NCBI RefSeq assembly: GCF_026262505.1
Contig: NC_067206.1
Span: 186,001-250,000 of the forward strand
From: Trichomonas vaginalis G3
Lineage: Eukaryota > Parabasalia > Trichomonadida > Trichomonadidae
Direction of reading: 5' to 3'
DNA: 64,000 nucleotides
Positions 41,542 to 52,119 of this stretch are shown in pieces (the stretch's first letter is position 1; the number at the start of each line of letters is the position of its first letter). The notes under the pieces were generated by a model that was not told the origin of the DNA, ran no database searches, and saw nothing but the letters and a program-made list of their open reading frames with translations. A program made the position numbers and the translations under genes.

Positions 41542-43110
41542 TTATTCCTCACTGTCGTCCGTAGCTAAGTTATAGTCATCTAATCTTATTATTGGGATTC
41601 CATTAGCACGCACCTGAATGGCAAAGCAACAATCCCTCATAAATCAATAAGTGGCTTTGGTACGTTTTCAGTTGCTAGTTCAATAGGTCCTTTAACAGAC
41701 AATTTGTATGTTATTGGAGCAGTAGATGTTTTGACCTTGCTGGAAGCAAAAGTCCACTTCTGTTGGAAAACCACATAAGAAATGTGTGTTGTCATAGCTA
41801 TCCCATTTATGTTCCACACTACCATCATCCACCAATGACCTCATAACATCTTCATTAAATCCTATCATATCATTGTTTGTATTGCAAGCGTTCGCAACCA
41901 TTTCATAAAATACAGGTCCATATGATTTTTCAGGTTCTGCAGGCATATTTCCATAAGCTCCATGGAAAGCTGAAGATATTTAAACTTAGGTTCTCAAAAT
42001 TAACATAATAGTTGTCTTTCTTTCTAAAATAGTGCCCAAATACTTTTAACATTAATAGGCGTATAAGCTGCTGTAAATGTTGCACTTGAACTATCTGTAT
42101 TCTTGAGAATGAACCGTCCATAGGAATCCAATCCATAACTTTAACAGGAAAACATAAAGCCTCGTTTGTATAATGTTCTACAAGTTCTGTATAAATGTTA
42201 GGGTCTAAAGAGAATGACTTTGGATGAATGAAACATTCATTAAAATCCATCTTTGTTCGAATAGTTGCTGGGTTACAGTTGTAATAGTAACTGTTCCACT
42301 AGCTTCTACTGCCTTCGTTATCATAGTGAATGGTTCATTCCATGGAACAAATTTATTTGTCGGTGGATTTGAATCTGAAGCAAATGCAACTTTAAGAGTT
42401 GGATTGAAAGCAATGATATCATTTACAGATATAGATGTGCATTGTAAGGCGTCGCTACTGAACTTTACTTTAAGCTGAATGTTTCCTGCAAAAGCTGGAA
42501 TAAATCGAATAGCTTCTAATGGAAGATCTTCTAACAGGAATTCTTAAACGAAGCTTAAAATTAAATGATTTTCCTGCTGTAATTGGACCACTAACAATTT
42601 GTCCTGTTCTGCATGTTCCCGAATGACTCCATACATCTTCATGTCGAGTCTTTGAGAAAACATCTACTTTCTTTATTTTTCGGTAGTTTGTGAGTTTGAA
42701 GTTATATATGCTTCTTCTCTTGCGTTGTCTTGAGAAATATACGATACGACCATTTGCAAGGATTTGATATCCAGCAACTGCATAGAAAGCGTCATCGAAA
42801 CCAATCCAAAATCCTGGTGGGTTTGTTTTATTGGAACCTGAACCAATTTCTTTATCTGCAATAAATTGACCTTCCATTTTATACGTAATGAATGTATTGT
42901 AAAGGTCCAACATATTTCACCAGGAGGTGAGAGATTGAATGTTACCCATGTGTTTATCTTTAGCAGTTCCAGGTTTGATGGAATCTTTGCGTCAGAATAT
43001 TTTCTATTAGTGTCACCAATTTGAACTGCATTGTCTATGATATCGAAATATGAGCGAATCTGATGAATATGCTCTGCTGGAGTAAATTCGTTTAACTGTT
43101 CGTTCTGCAT
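41542..43110 (-). pseudogene. Major-capsid-like gene, in pieces
   Basis: A locus of about 520 codons whose fragments are beta-rich, with words such as INTWVTFNLSPPG and PPGFWIGFDDAF. Size, position and beta content suggest the double jelly-roll capsid protein of Mavericks. It is broken, about half a dozen breaks. The identification is inference. Confidence 0.5.
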
Positions 43111-43151
43111 GTATTTACTTCAGATAAAAATATCTATTTACTTCATTATTC

Positions 43152-43567
43152 TCACTCTTTTTGGCATCGTGGTGGAAGTTGTTTCTTGACATTTTCAATG
43201 AACTGTACATTCTCTTTTGTCTCAACTTCTTTCACTGGTGGGTCAGGGTTCTTTGACTCGGTTTGTTTTTCAATGAAATTCACGAACTTTGCAATAAGCT
43301 CTTGGTTCGTTATTGAAAGTACATCTGGCTTCTTTTCTTCTGGTTCTTTTGGTGCTCAGTTTGAACAGAAGGTTTTATATGGGCTTCGTGGACTTCATCC
43401 TTGCCATGCACCTTAATGTTGTCGCTTTCTGCATTCGCTAATGGAACCTTTCTTTTTCTTACGTATATTTTACCATCTTTACTCTGACTTACGTAATAGA
43501 AAGGATGTTGTATTCCTCTTGCGTCATTTAATATAATAGACTCTCGCTCTGATTTTGACAAGCTCAT
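43152..43567 (-). pseudogene. Small basic protein gene, probably broken
   Basis: The N-terminal part has FYYVSQSKDGKIYVRKRKVPL, which resembles the product at 40760-41002, and a lysine-rich continuation. It looks broken about once. Function unknown. Confidence 0.45.
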
Positions 43568-43612
43568 TTTACATCGGTTAAAGTTTTAATTTTGTTTTTT
43601 ATCTGCAGTCAA

Positions 43613-43873
43613 ATGACTCAGACAAGCCCTACGGACAAGACCCAAGGGGTCATAGATGTTGAAGCATTGAAGAAAGAAATTCGTGAGCAAATTTTATCCG
43701 AACTGAAGGAACAAAAACAAGAACAAAAGCCAGAGAGACCAAAGAGAAAACTTAGTGAAAAACAACTTGCTGCATTAGCTGCTGGAAGACAAAAGAACCC
43801 ACGTTTGCTGGCGAAGAAAGCTAGAGAAGAAGCTGAAGCAAAAGCTAAAGAAGCTGAAGCAAAGAAAGAGTAA
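43613..43873 (+). CDS. Small lysine/glutamate-rich coiled-coil protein
   Basis: An 86-residue protein. Its middle (KPERPKRKLSEKQLAAL) and end (repeats of AKAKEAEAK) are very basic and helical, like DNA-condensing core proteins. The start follows a TTTTTTATCTGCAG leader. Looks whole. Confidence 0.6.
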   Translation: MTQTSPTDKTQGVIDVEALKKEIREQILSELKEQKQEQKPERPKRKLSEKQLAALAAGRQKNPRLLAKKAREEAEAKAKEAEAKKE

Positions 43874-43897
43874 ATGGTTTATTTTTATCCGAATTAA

Positions 43898-44755
43898 ATG
43901 TATAGACAAATACCTTTAACTGTTGCGTTCAGTAGTGAAAACCCTGACGTCAAAATAAAGGGGAACAGAGTAACGTTTAAGTTTCCAACAGACTGGATTG
44001 TGAACATAAATGAAGAGAAGTACATTGGCATAACATCTATGTATATAACACGTGCTTTCAGAAAGGTTGACTTTATACTTCAAGTCGAGATAGAAAATGA
44101 CGAACAGTCTTTAAGCGCCCAAAACATTCACATATACAAATACTTTAAAGACGATACAACATTGTTGCAATGTATGATTTCATTTAATGAGATGTTCGAG
44201 AAAAAGTTCAACATTGAAGTACAAACTTTACAGCCTTTACGTGAGTTTCTTGCACAACTGAAAGAAGAAGGTAGTCGGCCACAACTTATAGACTTTCATT
44301 ATGAATTTAATGAAAATGAAGATGGAACTCATGACTGTCAGTTTGTTATATATTCACCATTCAATGAAGTAGCTAAAAAGAAAGAAAATCCATTACGTAT
44401 AAGGTTTCAAATCTCTGAACCCAATGAAGACTTCAAGAATGTTTTCAATTATGATGCAATGCTTCCGAGGAAAAATGAATTTTCAAAGATTGTAACACCT
44501 GGCATTTGGGATAGAAAGCAAGCTATATTATATTCAAACTTAAGTAAGGGAGTTGAAAATGAGTTCATTGGTCATACAAGAACTTCACCACTTCCTAACC
44601 CTAAATACTATAAATTAACTGGCTTCAATCGTGAGTTTTGGATAGACATGTTCTCCACTCATGACCATAACTGCCCAGTGTTCTTACCTCCAGACCATAA
44701 GGACTGTCTCTACATTGAAGCACAACTCTTAAACTCTACCATCGCAGTATTGTAA
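43898..44755 (+). CDS. Virion-like protein, paralogue family member
   Basis: A 285-residue beta-rich protein with FPTDWIVNINEEKYIG near the N-terminus and a GIWDRKQAILYSN block with a conserved K(Y)YKLTGF-like strand near the end. It aligns by eye with products at 59756-60637 and 37851-38699. A minor capsid or cement role is plausible. Convergent with the polymerase gene. Looks whole. Confidence 0.65.
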   Translation: MYRQIPLTVAFSSENPDVKIKGNRVTFKFPTDWIVNINEEKYIGITSMYITRAFRKVDFILQVEIENDEQSLSAQNIHIYKYFKDDTTLLQCMISFNEMFEKKFNIEVQTLQPLREFLAQLKEEGSRPQLIDFHYEFNENEDGTHDCQFVIYSPFNEVAKKKENPLRIRFQISEPNEDFKNVFNYDAMLPRKNEFSKIVTPGIWDRKQAILYSNLSKGVENEFIGHTRTSPLPNPKYYKLTGFNREFWIDMFSTHDHNCPVFLPPDHKDCLYIEAQLLNSTIAVL

Positions 44756-44784
44756 AATCTACGCTAGTTTTATTTTTATCACGA

Positions 44785-44867
44785 ATGACCTCATTGCTGA
44801 CAAAAATAAATGACCTCATTGCTGACCTCATTCATGACCTCATTGCTGACAAAAATAAATGACCTCA
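44785..44867. repeat. Tandem repeat between convergent genes
   Basis: Units of ATGACCTCATTGCTGAC with AAAAATAAA, copies 49 bp apart and a partial one between. It spans the gap between converging Maverick genes and may act in 3-prime end formation; that is inference. Confidence 0.7.
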
Positions 44868-47800
44868 GAACTTCAACTTACGAATAAAGCTTGTTTTAGT
44901 CGTTATTGAGAAGTTAAACTTCTCTTCAAAGCAAGGACTAGAAGACTTACATAAGTCAAATCCAATCTCTTGACCATCATGAAGTGCTTTGTAAAGTTTC
45001 ATTAAACTGAACTCAGAGTCTTTGTCATATGTTCCAACAGGTATGTGAATGTTCTTATCTTCATTGTAATAGCATTGTATAGCTTCAGGAAACATTTCAT
45101 TTGCTGTTAAAGCAAGGACGTCTTGTTTTACACCTTTACAACGTGCATTCGTGAGTAAGTCTATGTAAGTCTTCTTTCCACAAAATATTGACTTGTATGC
45201 TAAACTTTGTTTTCCAGGTGTTATTTCTGCAAAGTCAGAATGAAATTGACCAAGGTTTTTACCAATGAGAACTCTTCCATAACGTTTCTCAAACTCTTCA
45301 GCTAAACGAGGGATATCTTCATTGTAGAGATGCATACTGTCCGTATCGCTATAAAAGATGTCCATTCCTAAGTCTTCAGCAGTACAGAATACTTCACACA
45401 TTATTCTCTTCGACATAGATAGAATATTTACACCAAGTGGACAGAAGTTAAAGTGTCTGCAAATGCTTTTGGTTAGCTTGAAAATAGTTTTATCTGAACC
45501 ATCCAAACCTTCGAACTTCACTATATGGTTGTAGTTTCTTATAGCATATCTTATAGCATCTTTGTCATCTACTATGGTTATTTTTGACTCAATAGGAGAT
45601 AGAATAGTTTTGCCATAAATACTGTTCAGAATGAGCTTTATATTTTCTTGCAAAGGATTTCCTTCTTTCTTATACTTTAACCTTAACTCAAACAACTTCT
45701 TTACTTCATCTCTTATTCTAATATCTCTGTTTCCATCGTAATAGTATCCTTGCAACACTTCACATTTGACACCTTGATATTTTATGAGGTCTTGTAATGT
45801 TATATGGTCAACATACATTAAACAGCAAGTGTTTGAACTTCTGGGAACGTTAAGTTCTGGATTTAGTTCAGGGTCACAAACTATTAAAGGAAAGTGTCTA
45901 TGTATTCCAATCTCTGTTATCTTAATGAGAACAAAGAAGCCGGACATAAACTTTTCACCAATGGGTTCCTTTTGGTCGTCATCGAATAAATGTCTCATGA
46001 GATACTCTGTGCTTAACATCTCATCCTTCAATACTTTTGGAATTCCTTCTAAAGTATAAAGTCTCGCAATAGCTGAGGGATATAATGAAACAGCATCGAA
46101 GTCAGCAATGAGTTTCTTTTCGCTCTTTTGTTTCATGTTATCTGACAGCATACATCTTCCACCTTGAATACAGCGTGAAATAAATTCTCTTGGTTTATTT
46201 GAGAGGTCATATAAATTTCCATTCGGGAAGTACACTCTGTTCTCAAACAATTTGTTAGCAATAGAACAAATACTAACGTAGTCATATACGTTTAAATCAA
46301 ACTCTTTCAATAAGTCATTGCGGAACTTTACAAAACCTTCTCTTAAAATTCTTACATCTTGTTTGCAGTAAAACGTGCTATATTTTTCTAAGTCGAAATG
46401 GTTTTCATCTATTCTGCAACCTTTGATGGAATCTATGTTTTTCATGAATGTATCTGCATCCTTGACAAACTTACAAGCTTCAGAAATGACACCAGTTCTG
46501 TTGTCATTTGCTAACAAAACACTGCTGTAGTAGTTGTATGGAAATACTTCTTTCGGTCCTGTTTGTAAGTTAAACATAGCAGGAAATAGTTTAAGCTTCT
46601 TATTTATAACACTGTAAGAGTCTTTTATAATAAGTGCCCTTCCTTTATATAAGCCAGTTATTTGCATTGTTCGTGAACCTTTAATGATGGGAGTTCCTTT
46701 CACTTCTGTCATGTGTCTTAAGATGAAGTTTATATCATAGCTGAGGTTATGGAAATATATTAAACTCTTGTCAGGAAGTCGTTCCAAAAATTCTGTTGCA
46801 CAGTTCTGACCCCAAATGCTTTCACTCACTGAACCATCTTCACTGTCGTAACATATGTTAAAAGCTTTATGAAAGCCATCGGTACTACACTCAAAGTCAG
46901 CAAAGAAAACGTGCTCAGGAATGAACTTGCACTTATTTTTATTTACTTCTTTTGACTCGGCTTTCTTCTTCAGTTGTACACAATACTTTGGAGCATATGT
47001 TAAATCTTTAAATGGTGCAAGGTTCTGTTTATATAAGTCAGTCGTATATGTGAAAAGTTCTCCATAAGAAATAGGTTCGAAATATTTGCACTCCCACAAT
47101 GTTTTCATAACATCCCATAGCGGTGTAGTTCTATCCATGCGAACTACATATTTGTTCTCTCTCATTGTATATATTTTCATCTGTTTCTCAATGTTCATTC
47201 CACCACAAGCTTTGAGAATTTCTTTATAGTTTCGAATGAAATATGTTGTCATTGGAAGTCTTTCATTTAGCATGTAGTGGTCTTCAACAAGAAGTAAGTC
47301 AATAGTTCGAACAGTTTCACATTCTTTTGGTATGTATCTCTTTATTTCATTATGTCTTGAGTCATTGAAATAACCAATGGTAACATTAAATGCTATACCT
47401 GTTGCGTCAGAAATTTCTTGTACTTTACTTTGAGGAAAGTCTCTAACACGAATGACTTCTCTCATGTGGTCAATAGTTTCTTCATTTACTCCAGCCTGAA
47501 TGCAAGCATAAACGAAGCAGTTATCTTCTGTCATAAGTGTTGCAGTTCTTTTGTTCAGTTCATTGAAGATTTGGTAGCGTTCAAGATTTATAGGTAATGT
47601 GCAAAGATACTTCCAGAACTGACCGCTTCTCTTCTTATAAAACTTCTTTTCACCATTATCTTTCCAAAAGCTTTCTATAAGTGCTGGGTTTCCTGTTTGC
47701 TTAAGAGCTTCCAAAATGGCTTTCTGGTCATTTGTCAGTGTGCTTTCATCTCTATATGGTCTCTTTTTTGGTTTGCCTTTCTTTACATCTGACATCGTTA

Positions 47801-48620
47801 AGCCTTCATATTCTGTTAAATCATACATCTTTATTTCAGTAAGATTCTTTATGTTTGTCAAGAAGAAGTCATAGTGCATTTCAACAATACCTGCAGCATT
47901 TGCTTCTATCTCTGATATAAAGTTCTCCTTCAAGAGCTGATGTAGTAATGTTCCAATATTATTGAGGTTTAACGTAGAACATTCATACTTTCCACCAAGT
48001 TTATAACATACCATCCATCTCTGTTGTGAGTTTATTTTAATTTTCTCTAAGAGTCTCATGAAAACCTTACCGAAATGTTTGTGTAAGTAGTCTCTGTTTG
48101 GTTCATCTAAAGCTTCGATGTTAAAGTCAATGAGTCTATTGCCTGACTTAACATTCCTCTTCCTATTCTCTTCATCTTTCTTTAACCATCTCTCACCTTC
48201 TTTTGGCTTGTCGTCAATGGAACAAATGACATCGTTAGCTTTACGAACTTGTTCTATAGCACTTTTAAACATCTCTCTTCTCTGTTGTTTCAGTGTGTCG
48301 TCTCTTCTTCTTGTTTCACCAACGTTTGCATTTGTTATGTCAAACATTTCTCTTCTTACTTCATGAGGTACTGAACGTCTATGATATAAGTCAATAGCAA
48401 TGTCATTTAAAGGAAATGCTCTTGCATGGACTTCGTCCTCGCCGCGTTGCGGCTTTATGAACTCATGAATTCTATCATAAGTTATTTCACCATTGTAGTC
48501 ATTGAGGATGTCAGCGAGTGCCTTTTTGTTTGTTGCGTAATGTTTTGCAACATCTATGTTAGCTTCTGTAAGAAGTTGTTTTATTTCCGAGTGTTCTAAC
48601 TTAGACAACTTCCGATACAT
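44865..48620 (-). CDS. Protein-primed family-B DNA polymerase (pPolB)
   Basis: A 1251-residue polymerase. Exonuclease motifs: FADFECS, FHNLSYDINF and YCKQDVRIL. Polymerase motifs: DFDAVSLYPS (A), LILNSIYGK (B) and YSDTDSM (C). Long insertions between them fit the TPR-type protein-primed family used by Mavericks, adenoviruses and related viruses. The N-terminal 450 residues lack clear motifs, as is usual. It would copy the linear element from a protein primer at its inverted ends. Frame uninterrupted. Confidence 0.95.
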   Translation of the reverse strand: MYRKLSKLEHSEIKQLLTEANIDVAKHYATNKKALADILNDYNGEITYDRIHEFIKPQRGEDEVHARAFPLNDIAIDLYHRRSVPHEVRREMFDITNANVGETRRRDDTLKQQRREMFKSAIEQVRKANDVICSIDDKPKEGERWLKKDEENRKRNVKSGNRLIDFNIEALDEPNRDYLHKHFGKVFMRLLEKIKINSQQRWMVCYKLGGKYECSTLNLNNIGTLLHQLLKENFISEIEANAAGIVEMHYDFFLTNIKNLTEIKMYDLTEYEGLTMSDVKKGKPKKRPYRDESTLTNDQKAILEALKQTGNPALIESFWKDNGEKKFYKKRSGQFWKYLCTLPINLERYQIFNELNKRTATLMTEDNCFVYACIQAGVNEETIDHMREVIRVRDFPQSKVQEISDATGIAFNVTIGYFNDSRHNEIKRYIPKECETVRTIDLLLVEDHYMLNERLPMTTYFIRNYKEILKACGGMNIEKQMKIYTMRENKYVVRMDRTTPLWDVMKTLWECKYFEPISYGELFTYTTDLYKQNLAPFKDLTYAPKYCVQLKKKAESKEVNKNKCKFIPEHVFFADFECSTDGFHKAFNICYDSEDGSVSESIWGQNCATEFLERLPDKSLIYFHNLSYDINFILRHMTEVKGTPIIKGSRTMQITGLYKGRALIIKDSYSVINKKLKLFPAMFNLQTGPKEVFPYNYYSSVLLANDNRTGVISEACKFVKDADTFMKNIDSIKGCRIDENHFDLEKYSTFYCKQDVRILREGFVKFRNDLLKEFDLNVYDYVSICSIANKLFENRVYFPNGNLYDLSNKPREFISRCIQGGRCMLSDNMKQKSEKKLIADFDAVSLYPSAIARLYTLEGIPKVLKDEMLSTEYLMRHLFDDDQKEPIGEKFMSGFFVLIKITEIGIHRHFPLIVCDPELNPELNVPRSSNTCCLMYVDHITLQDLIKYQGVKCEVLQGYYYDGNRDIRIRDEVKKLFELRLKYKKEGNPLQENIKLILNSIYGKTILSPIESKITIVDDKDAIRYAIRNYNHIVKFEGLDGSDKTIFKLTKSICRHFNFCPLGVNILSMSKRIMCEVFCTAEDLGMDIFYSDTDSMHLYNEDIPRLAEEFEKRYGRVLIGKNLGQFHSDFAEITPGKQSLAYKSIFCGKKTYIDLLTNARCKGVKQDVLALTANEMFPEAIQCYYNEDKNIHIPVGTYDKDSEFSLMKLYKALHDGQEIGFDLCKSSSPCFEEKFNFSITTKTSFIRKLKF

Positions 48621-48670
48621 CTTTAGTAAGAAATAAAAAAATATTTTTTGAAAAAAATAAACTTAGAAAA

Positions 48671-48992
48671 TTATTTCTTTCTATATTTGCCATTCCGAAC
48701 TTCGAAAAGATGTTTTATACCAGCATAGAATTTTTCTCTAGAGCTTGGTCTTATATCGTTTTCATGACAATATTTTCTATATTCTTCATATAAAGCCTTT
48801 TTTTTCATACATTTTATAAGGACAATCTAACCAGAATAGCGCATATCCATTTTCGTTATCTAGGTCTCTATATGTTTCTTCTGTTTGTAGAATTTCGCTT
48901 TCTCTATTTAGTTCTATGTCTATATATTGTGGCTTAAAAAGATGTGGGCAAGAAGGGTCTGGCGCTATGTAAAAAGTTAATTTTTCTGTCAT
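48671..48992 (-). pseudogene. Small Maverick gene, broken
   Basis: About 105 codons with an acidic N-terminal part and a basic end (SSREKFYAGIKHLF) that slightly recalls the C-terminal region of phage primases. Looks broken about once. The TTTTTTATCCGATAG leader precedes it. Confidence 0.4.
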
Positions 48993-49082
48993 CTTTTCTA
49001 TCGGATAAAAAATATTTTTTTTGAAAAATTAGATTAGATTTTTTTAAGTTATTTTTCAAAATAATTTAATATTTTTATTATA

Positions 49083-49556
49083 ATGAAACACATGCAAGAT
49101 TGCAAGTTCTTTTCATACAATGCTCTCGCTACTGCCATCAAGAATGAGTTCAATGGTGCTGCAAACGTTAATGTTATCTTTAACAAGAAGTTTGTGAAAG
49201 AATCTAAATACGGTCAGTATGTCAGACCATTAGCTATCGTCATTGACCGCAAACGTTATACTTCACAAGAGTTAGCAGTAGTTTTGAAACAAAAGAGTTT
49301 CTTCGTGAATGTCAAAGATACTCATTATACTGTCATAAAGAACTCTAACATTGACTTCTTCAGTATTGCTATGAATCTTTCCGAACAGAAAGAATATAAG
49401 AAGGGTGAAACAAATGTAAAATATTATCCTTCATCTCTGAAGACAATAACGAACAAAGATGTTATACAGAAATTCTTACCAAAGGTTGAAGAAGCTTCTA
49501 TTGACATTGACGAAGGAAGTGAAATGGTTGAAGAAATTGACTCTGAAGCTATTTAA
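49083..49556 (+). CDS. 157-residue Maverick protein, unknown
   Basis: Alpha/beta composition with an acidic tail (DIDEGSEMVEEIDSEAI). No recognised motif. It is the only rightward gene between the polymerase and the fibre locus. Preceded by ATTTTTATTATA. Looks whole. Confidence 0.6.
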   Translation: MKHMQDCKFFSYNALATAIKNEFNGAANVNVIFNKKFVKESKYGQYVRPLAIVIDRKRYTSQELAVVLKQKSFFVNVKDTHYTVIKNSNIDFFSIAMNLSEQKEYKKGETNVKYYPSSLKTITNKDVIQKFLPKVEEASIDIDEGSEMVEEIDSEAI

Positions 49557-49574
49557 GCAAAAATATATTTTTGG

Positions 49575-49790
49575 TTAGTCTTCATATGGACATTTTACAA
49601 CAATTCCCCAATGTATAAACTTTTCATACGCTTTTTCATAAGCTTTATATACCTTCAGAAATTTTGCATAATCTTTAGAAGCATTTAGATATTGTTTAAA
49701 TGCTTTATATGTCTTCAGAAATTTTGCATAATCTTTTACATGTTGTTCGTTCTCTTCTTCTGTCATGAGTTCCGAATATTCTAAATTCAT
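49575..49790 (-). CDS. Small helical repeat protein
   Basis: 71 residues with two copies of KDYAKFLK(T/V)YKA, so it arose by internal duplication. Leader TTTTATCTCATATG precedes it. Function unknown. Confidence 0.5.
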   Translation of the reverse strand: MNLEYSELMTEEENEQHVKDYAKFLKTYKAFKQYLNASKDYAKFLKVYKAYEKAYEKFIHWGIVVKCPYED

Positions 49791-49844
49791 GTTCTTTCAT
49801 ATGAGATAAAATTTTATAAAAAAAATAAAATTAGCTTAGATTTT

Positions 49845-50670
49845 TTATTCTTCCTCTTTGAAGTTGTCAAAATATTCTGTTATTTTTTCCTTCAGTAATG
49901 TTAAGTCTTCTTTGAATGTAAGTATTGTGCAACCTTTGATGTCATAGTGTGTTTGAGGAAGAGTATTTTTGACAATTTCCTTTATTTGCTCATTTGGTGT
50001 CATTGAAATCGGTAAGTTTTCGCGATAGAACCAATTTCTGTCAGATTTGTAAATCTTAGCAAGGTCGTAAAAGCTTTTGTTGTTTCTTCTGACTAAATGC
50101 AACATAACCATATCTCTGTCTTCTTCTTTCTCCATCTCTTCAGTATAAATCATATACTTATAGTTCTTTTCCTTTCCTTTTGGTACCGAACGTGGTATTC
50201 TTTTCTGAAGGCTTTTGTCTTTTGCTTCAATGACTTCATCTTTTGCTTGAAGTTTCTTTTCCATCTCTCCACGTTCTGCTTTATATAGTTCATCTAACAT
50301 CATGAAAATATAACAAGCATAACGAGGTGAAGCCCACATTGCTACAGCGTTTACTAAAAGTCTATGAACATAATAACCTTTCAAACCAGGTGCCAAATTC
50401 TTGCGATTTTCGTACGGAATCTCTTCTCTCGGTTTTCGAGGGAAGCAATCATATGAGGAAATTCTTCTAAAAGTTCTTTTGTCTGTTGTTTTCAAACCAA
50501 TGATATGCTTGCTTTGTAGAACGAAGAGCATTCATTATACTTTGCATTTGGTACATGTCATCTTTGACTGAACGAATGAGACGTAACTGTTTGTTATACT
50601 GTATGTATTCGTATTCTTCATTTATAGCTTCATGGACTATAACTGTTGTTGTGTTCTCTGATGTTGTCAT
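49845..50670 (-). pseudogene. KilA-N/MSV199-like gene, broken
   Basis: The centre has GYYVHRLLVNAVAMWASPRYA, a pattern of the KilA-N/MSV199 DNA-binding domain of large DNA viruses and phages, followed by a coiled coil and a C-terminal alpha/beta domain. In those viruses such proteins bind DNA. The gene is broken about once. Confidence 0.6.
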
Positions 50671-50759
50671 TACTGTCTTTACATACAAAATAAAAAAAAT
50701 AAATAAAAATAAAATTAGCGTTATTTCCTGACTTTCACAAAAGACCAAAAATAAACGCT

Positions 50760-51371
50760 TTACATGTATTTTTCAGCAACTTCGTCAAATAATTTTATAG
50801 CTTTACCTATCTCATCTACTTCAAACGTTTCTTTACCTTTCGTGGGAGCACCATACATTTTCTCAAACTTTTCAAGTAGTTCTGTTTCAGCAGCTCTCAT
50901 ATCGTTAACGAACACAACCTTAACTCTATTGACTATACTGTCATATCTTTGAGTTATATTATATGTTCTTCCTATCTTATATCTCTTTGTATTGAAGTCC
51001 TTCGGTTTCTGAACGATGTAAAGTAAGCCTTCACTGCAACGTTCCGTATCGAATGAACCATATGTTATGAAGTTATATCCAACAACTGGGTCAATCCATA
51101 ACAAAACTATTGGTATAAGACTTTTGTCTATAAGATATGCTCTTGTTCCATGAAATGCTACTGATATCATAAGCTCAGGATTTCTTGTCAAAATTTTCTG
51201 AGTTGAAGCAATTTTAACCCAGTCGAATGCTTTCTTTCCAGATGGAGATATAATGTCTGACAAAGAATATTTCTTGTATTTCTTTGAGTATCTTACGTTT
51301 AAATCACCAATTCGAACCACTTTGGTGTCATTGTCTATCTTTTTAACTGTTTCAAACTCAATGTTTGTCAT
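50760..51371 (-). CDS. GIY-YIG-like (T5orf172/MUG113 type) protein with KilA-N-like N-terminus
   Basis: A 203-residue protein. The first 100 residues end in PVVGYNFITYGSF and resemble a viral N-terminal DNA-binding domain. From about 115, GLLYIVQKPKDFNTKRYKIG followed by an arginine-containing helix matches the T5orf172 branch of GIY-YIG nucleases. Start chosen at the ATG after a TTTTTTTTATTTTG leader shared with its downstream neighbour. Looks whole. Confidence 0.7.
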   Translation of the reverse strand: MTNIEFETVKKIDNDTKVVRIGDLNVRYSKKYKKYSLSDIISPSGKKAFDWVKIASTQKILTRNPELMISVAFHGTRAYLIDKSLIPIVLLWIDPVVGYNFITYGSFDTERCSEGLLYIVQKPKDFNTKRYKIGRTYNITQRYDSIVNRVKVVFVNDMRAAETELLEKFEKMYGAPTKGKETFEVDEIGKAIKLFDEVAEKYM

Positions 51372-51426
51372 TTTCTGTTTCTTACATACAAAATAAAAAA
51401 AATATTTTATACAAAATTCAACGGGT

Positions 51427-51999
51427 GACAAAACATTTACGAAGAAGTCTTGACAAAACATATACGATGAAGAAGTTTATTTCCTGTGTTGTTGTCTAAA
51501 TGTCATGTTGTCACACTTTTTCAGAGAAGTTAAAATGACCGAGGGACCGAGGGACCGAGGGACCTGGTGACACCTTCAGTTCTTCAAAACATATACGATG
51601 AAGTCTTGACAAAACATTTACGATGAAGAAGTTTATTTCCTGTGTTGTTGTCTAAATGTCATGTTGTCACACTTTTTCAGAGAAGTTCGTTTAACCGAGG
51701 GACCGAGGGACCGAGGGACCTGGTGACACCTTCAGTTCTTCAAAACATATACGATGAAGTCTTGACAAAACATTTACGATGAAGAAGTTTATTTCCTGGA
51801 CTGTTGTCAAAATGTCATGTTGTCACACTTTTTCAGAGAAGTTAAAATGACCGAGGGACCGAGGGACCGAGGGACCTGGTGACACCTTCAGTTCTTCAAA
51901 ACATATACGATGAAGTCTTGACAAAACATTTACGATGAAGAAGTTTATTTCCTGGACTGTTGTCAAAATGTCATGTTGTCAGTAATTTTAAGAGAAGTT
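51427..51999. repeat. 156-bp tandem repeat, about 3.7 copies
   Basis: The anchor GAAGTTTATTTCC stands at 51472, 51628, 51784 and 51940, an exact 156-bp period. Each full unit contains three copies of CCGAGGGA and ACATATACGATGAAG. The fourth copy is shortened. It fills the gap between the GIY-YIG gene and the integrase; no gene is present to 52120. Confidence 0.9.
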
Positions 52000-52119
52000 A
52001 ATTAACCTGGTGACATGGTGACGTGGTGACACTGAAAACATTTATGACAAAAATAAATGGTACCATTAATGATATCATGACTGTTCTCATTCATGTCTGA
52101 TTTACATCTAATGAAAAAG

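Noticed and set aside
51427-51999. CRISPR-like array
   Set aside because: The repeat covers the whole 156-bp unit, so there are no variable spacers, and the host is a eukaryote.
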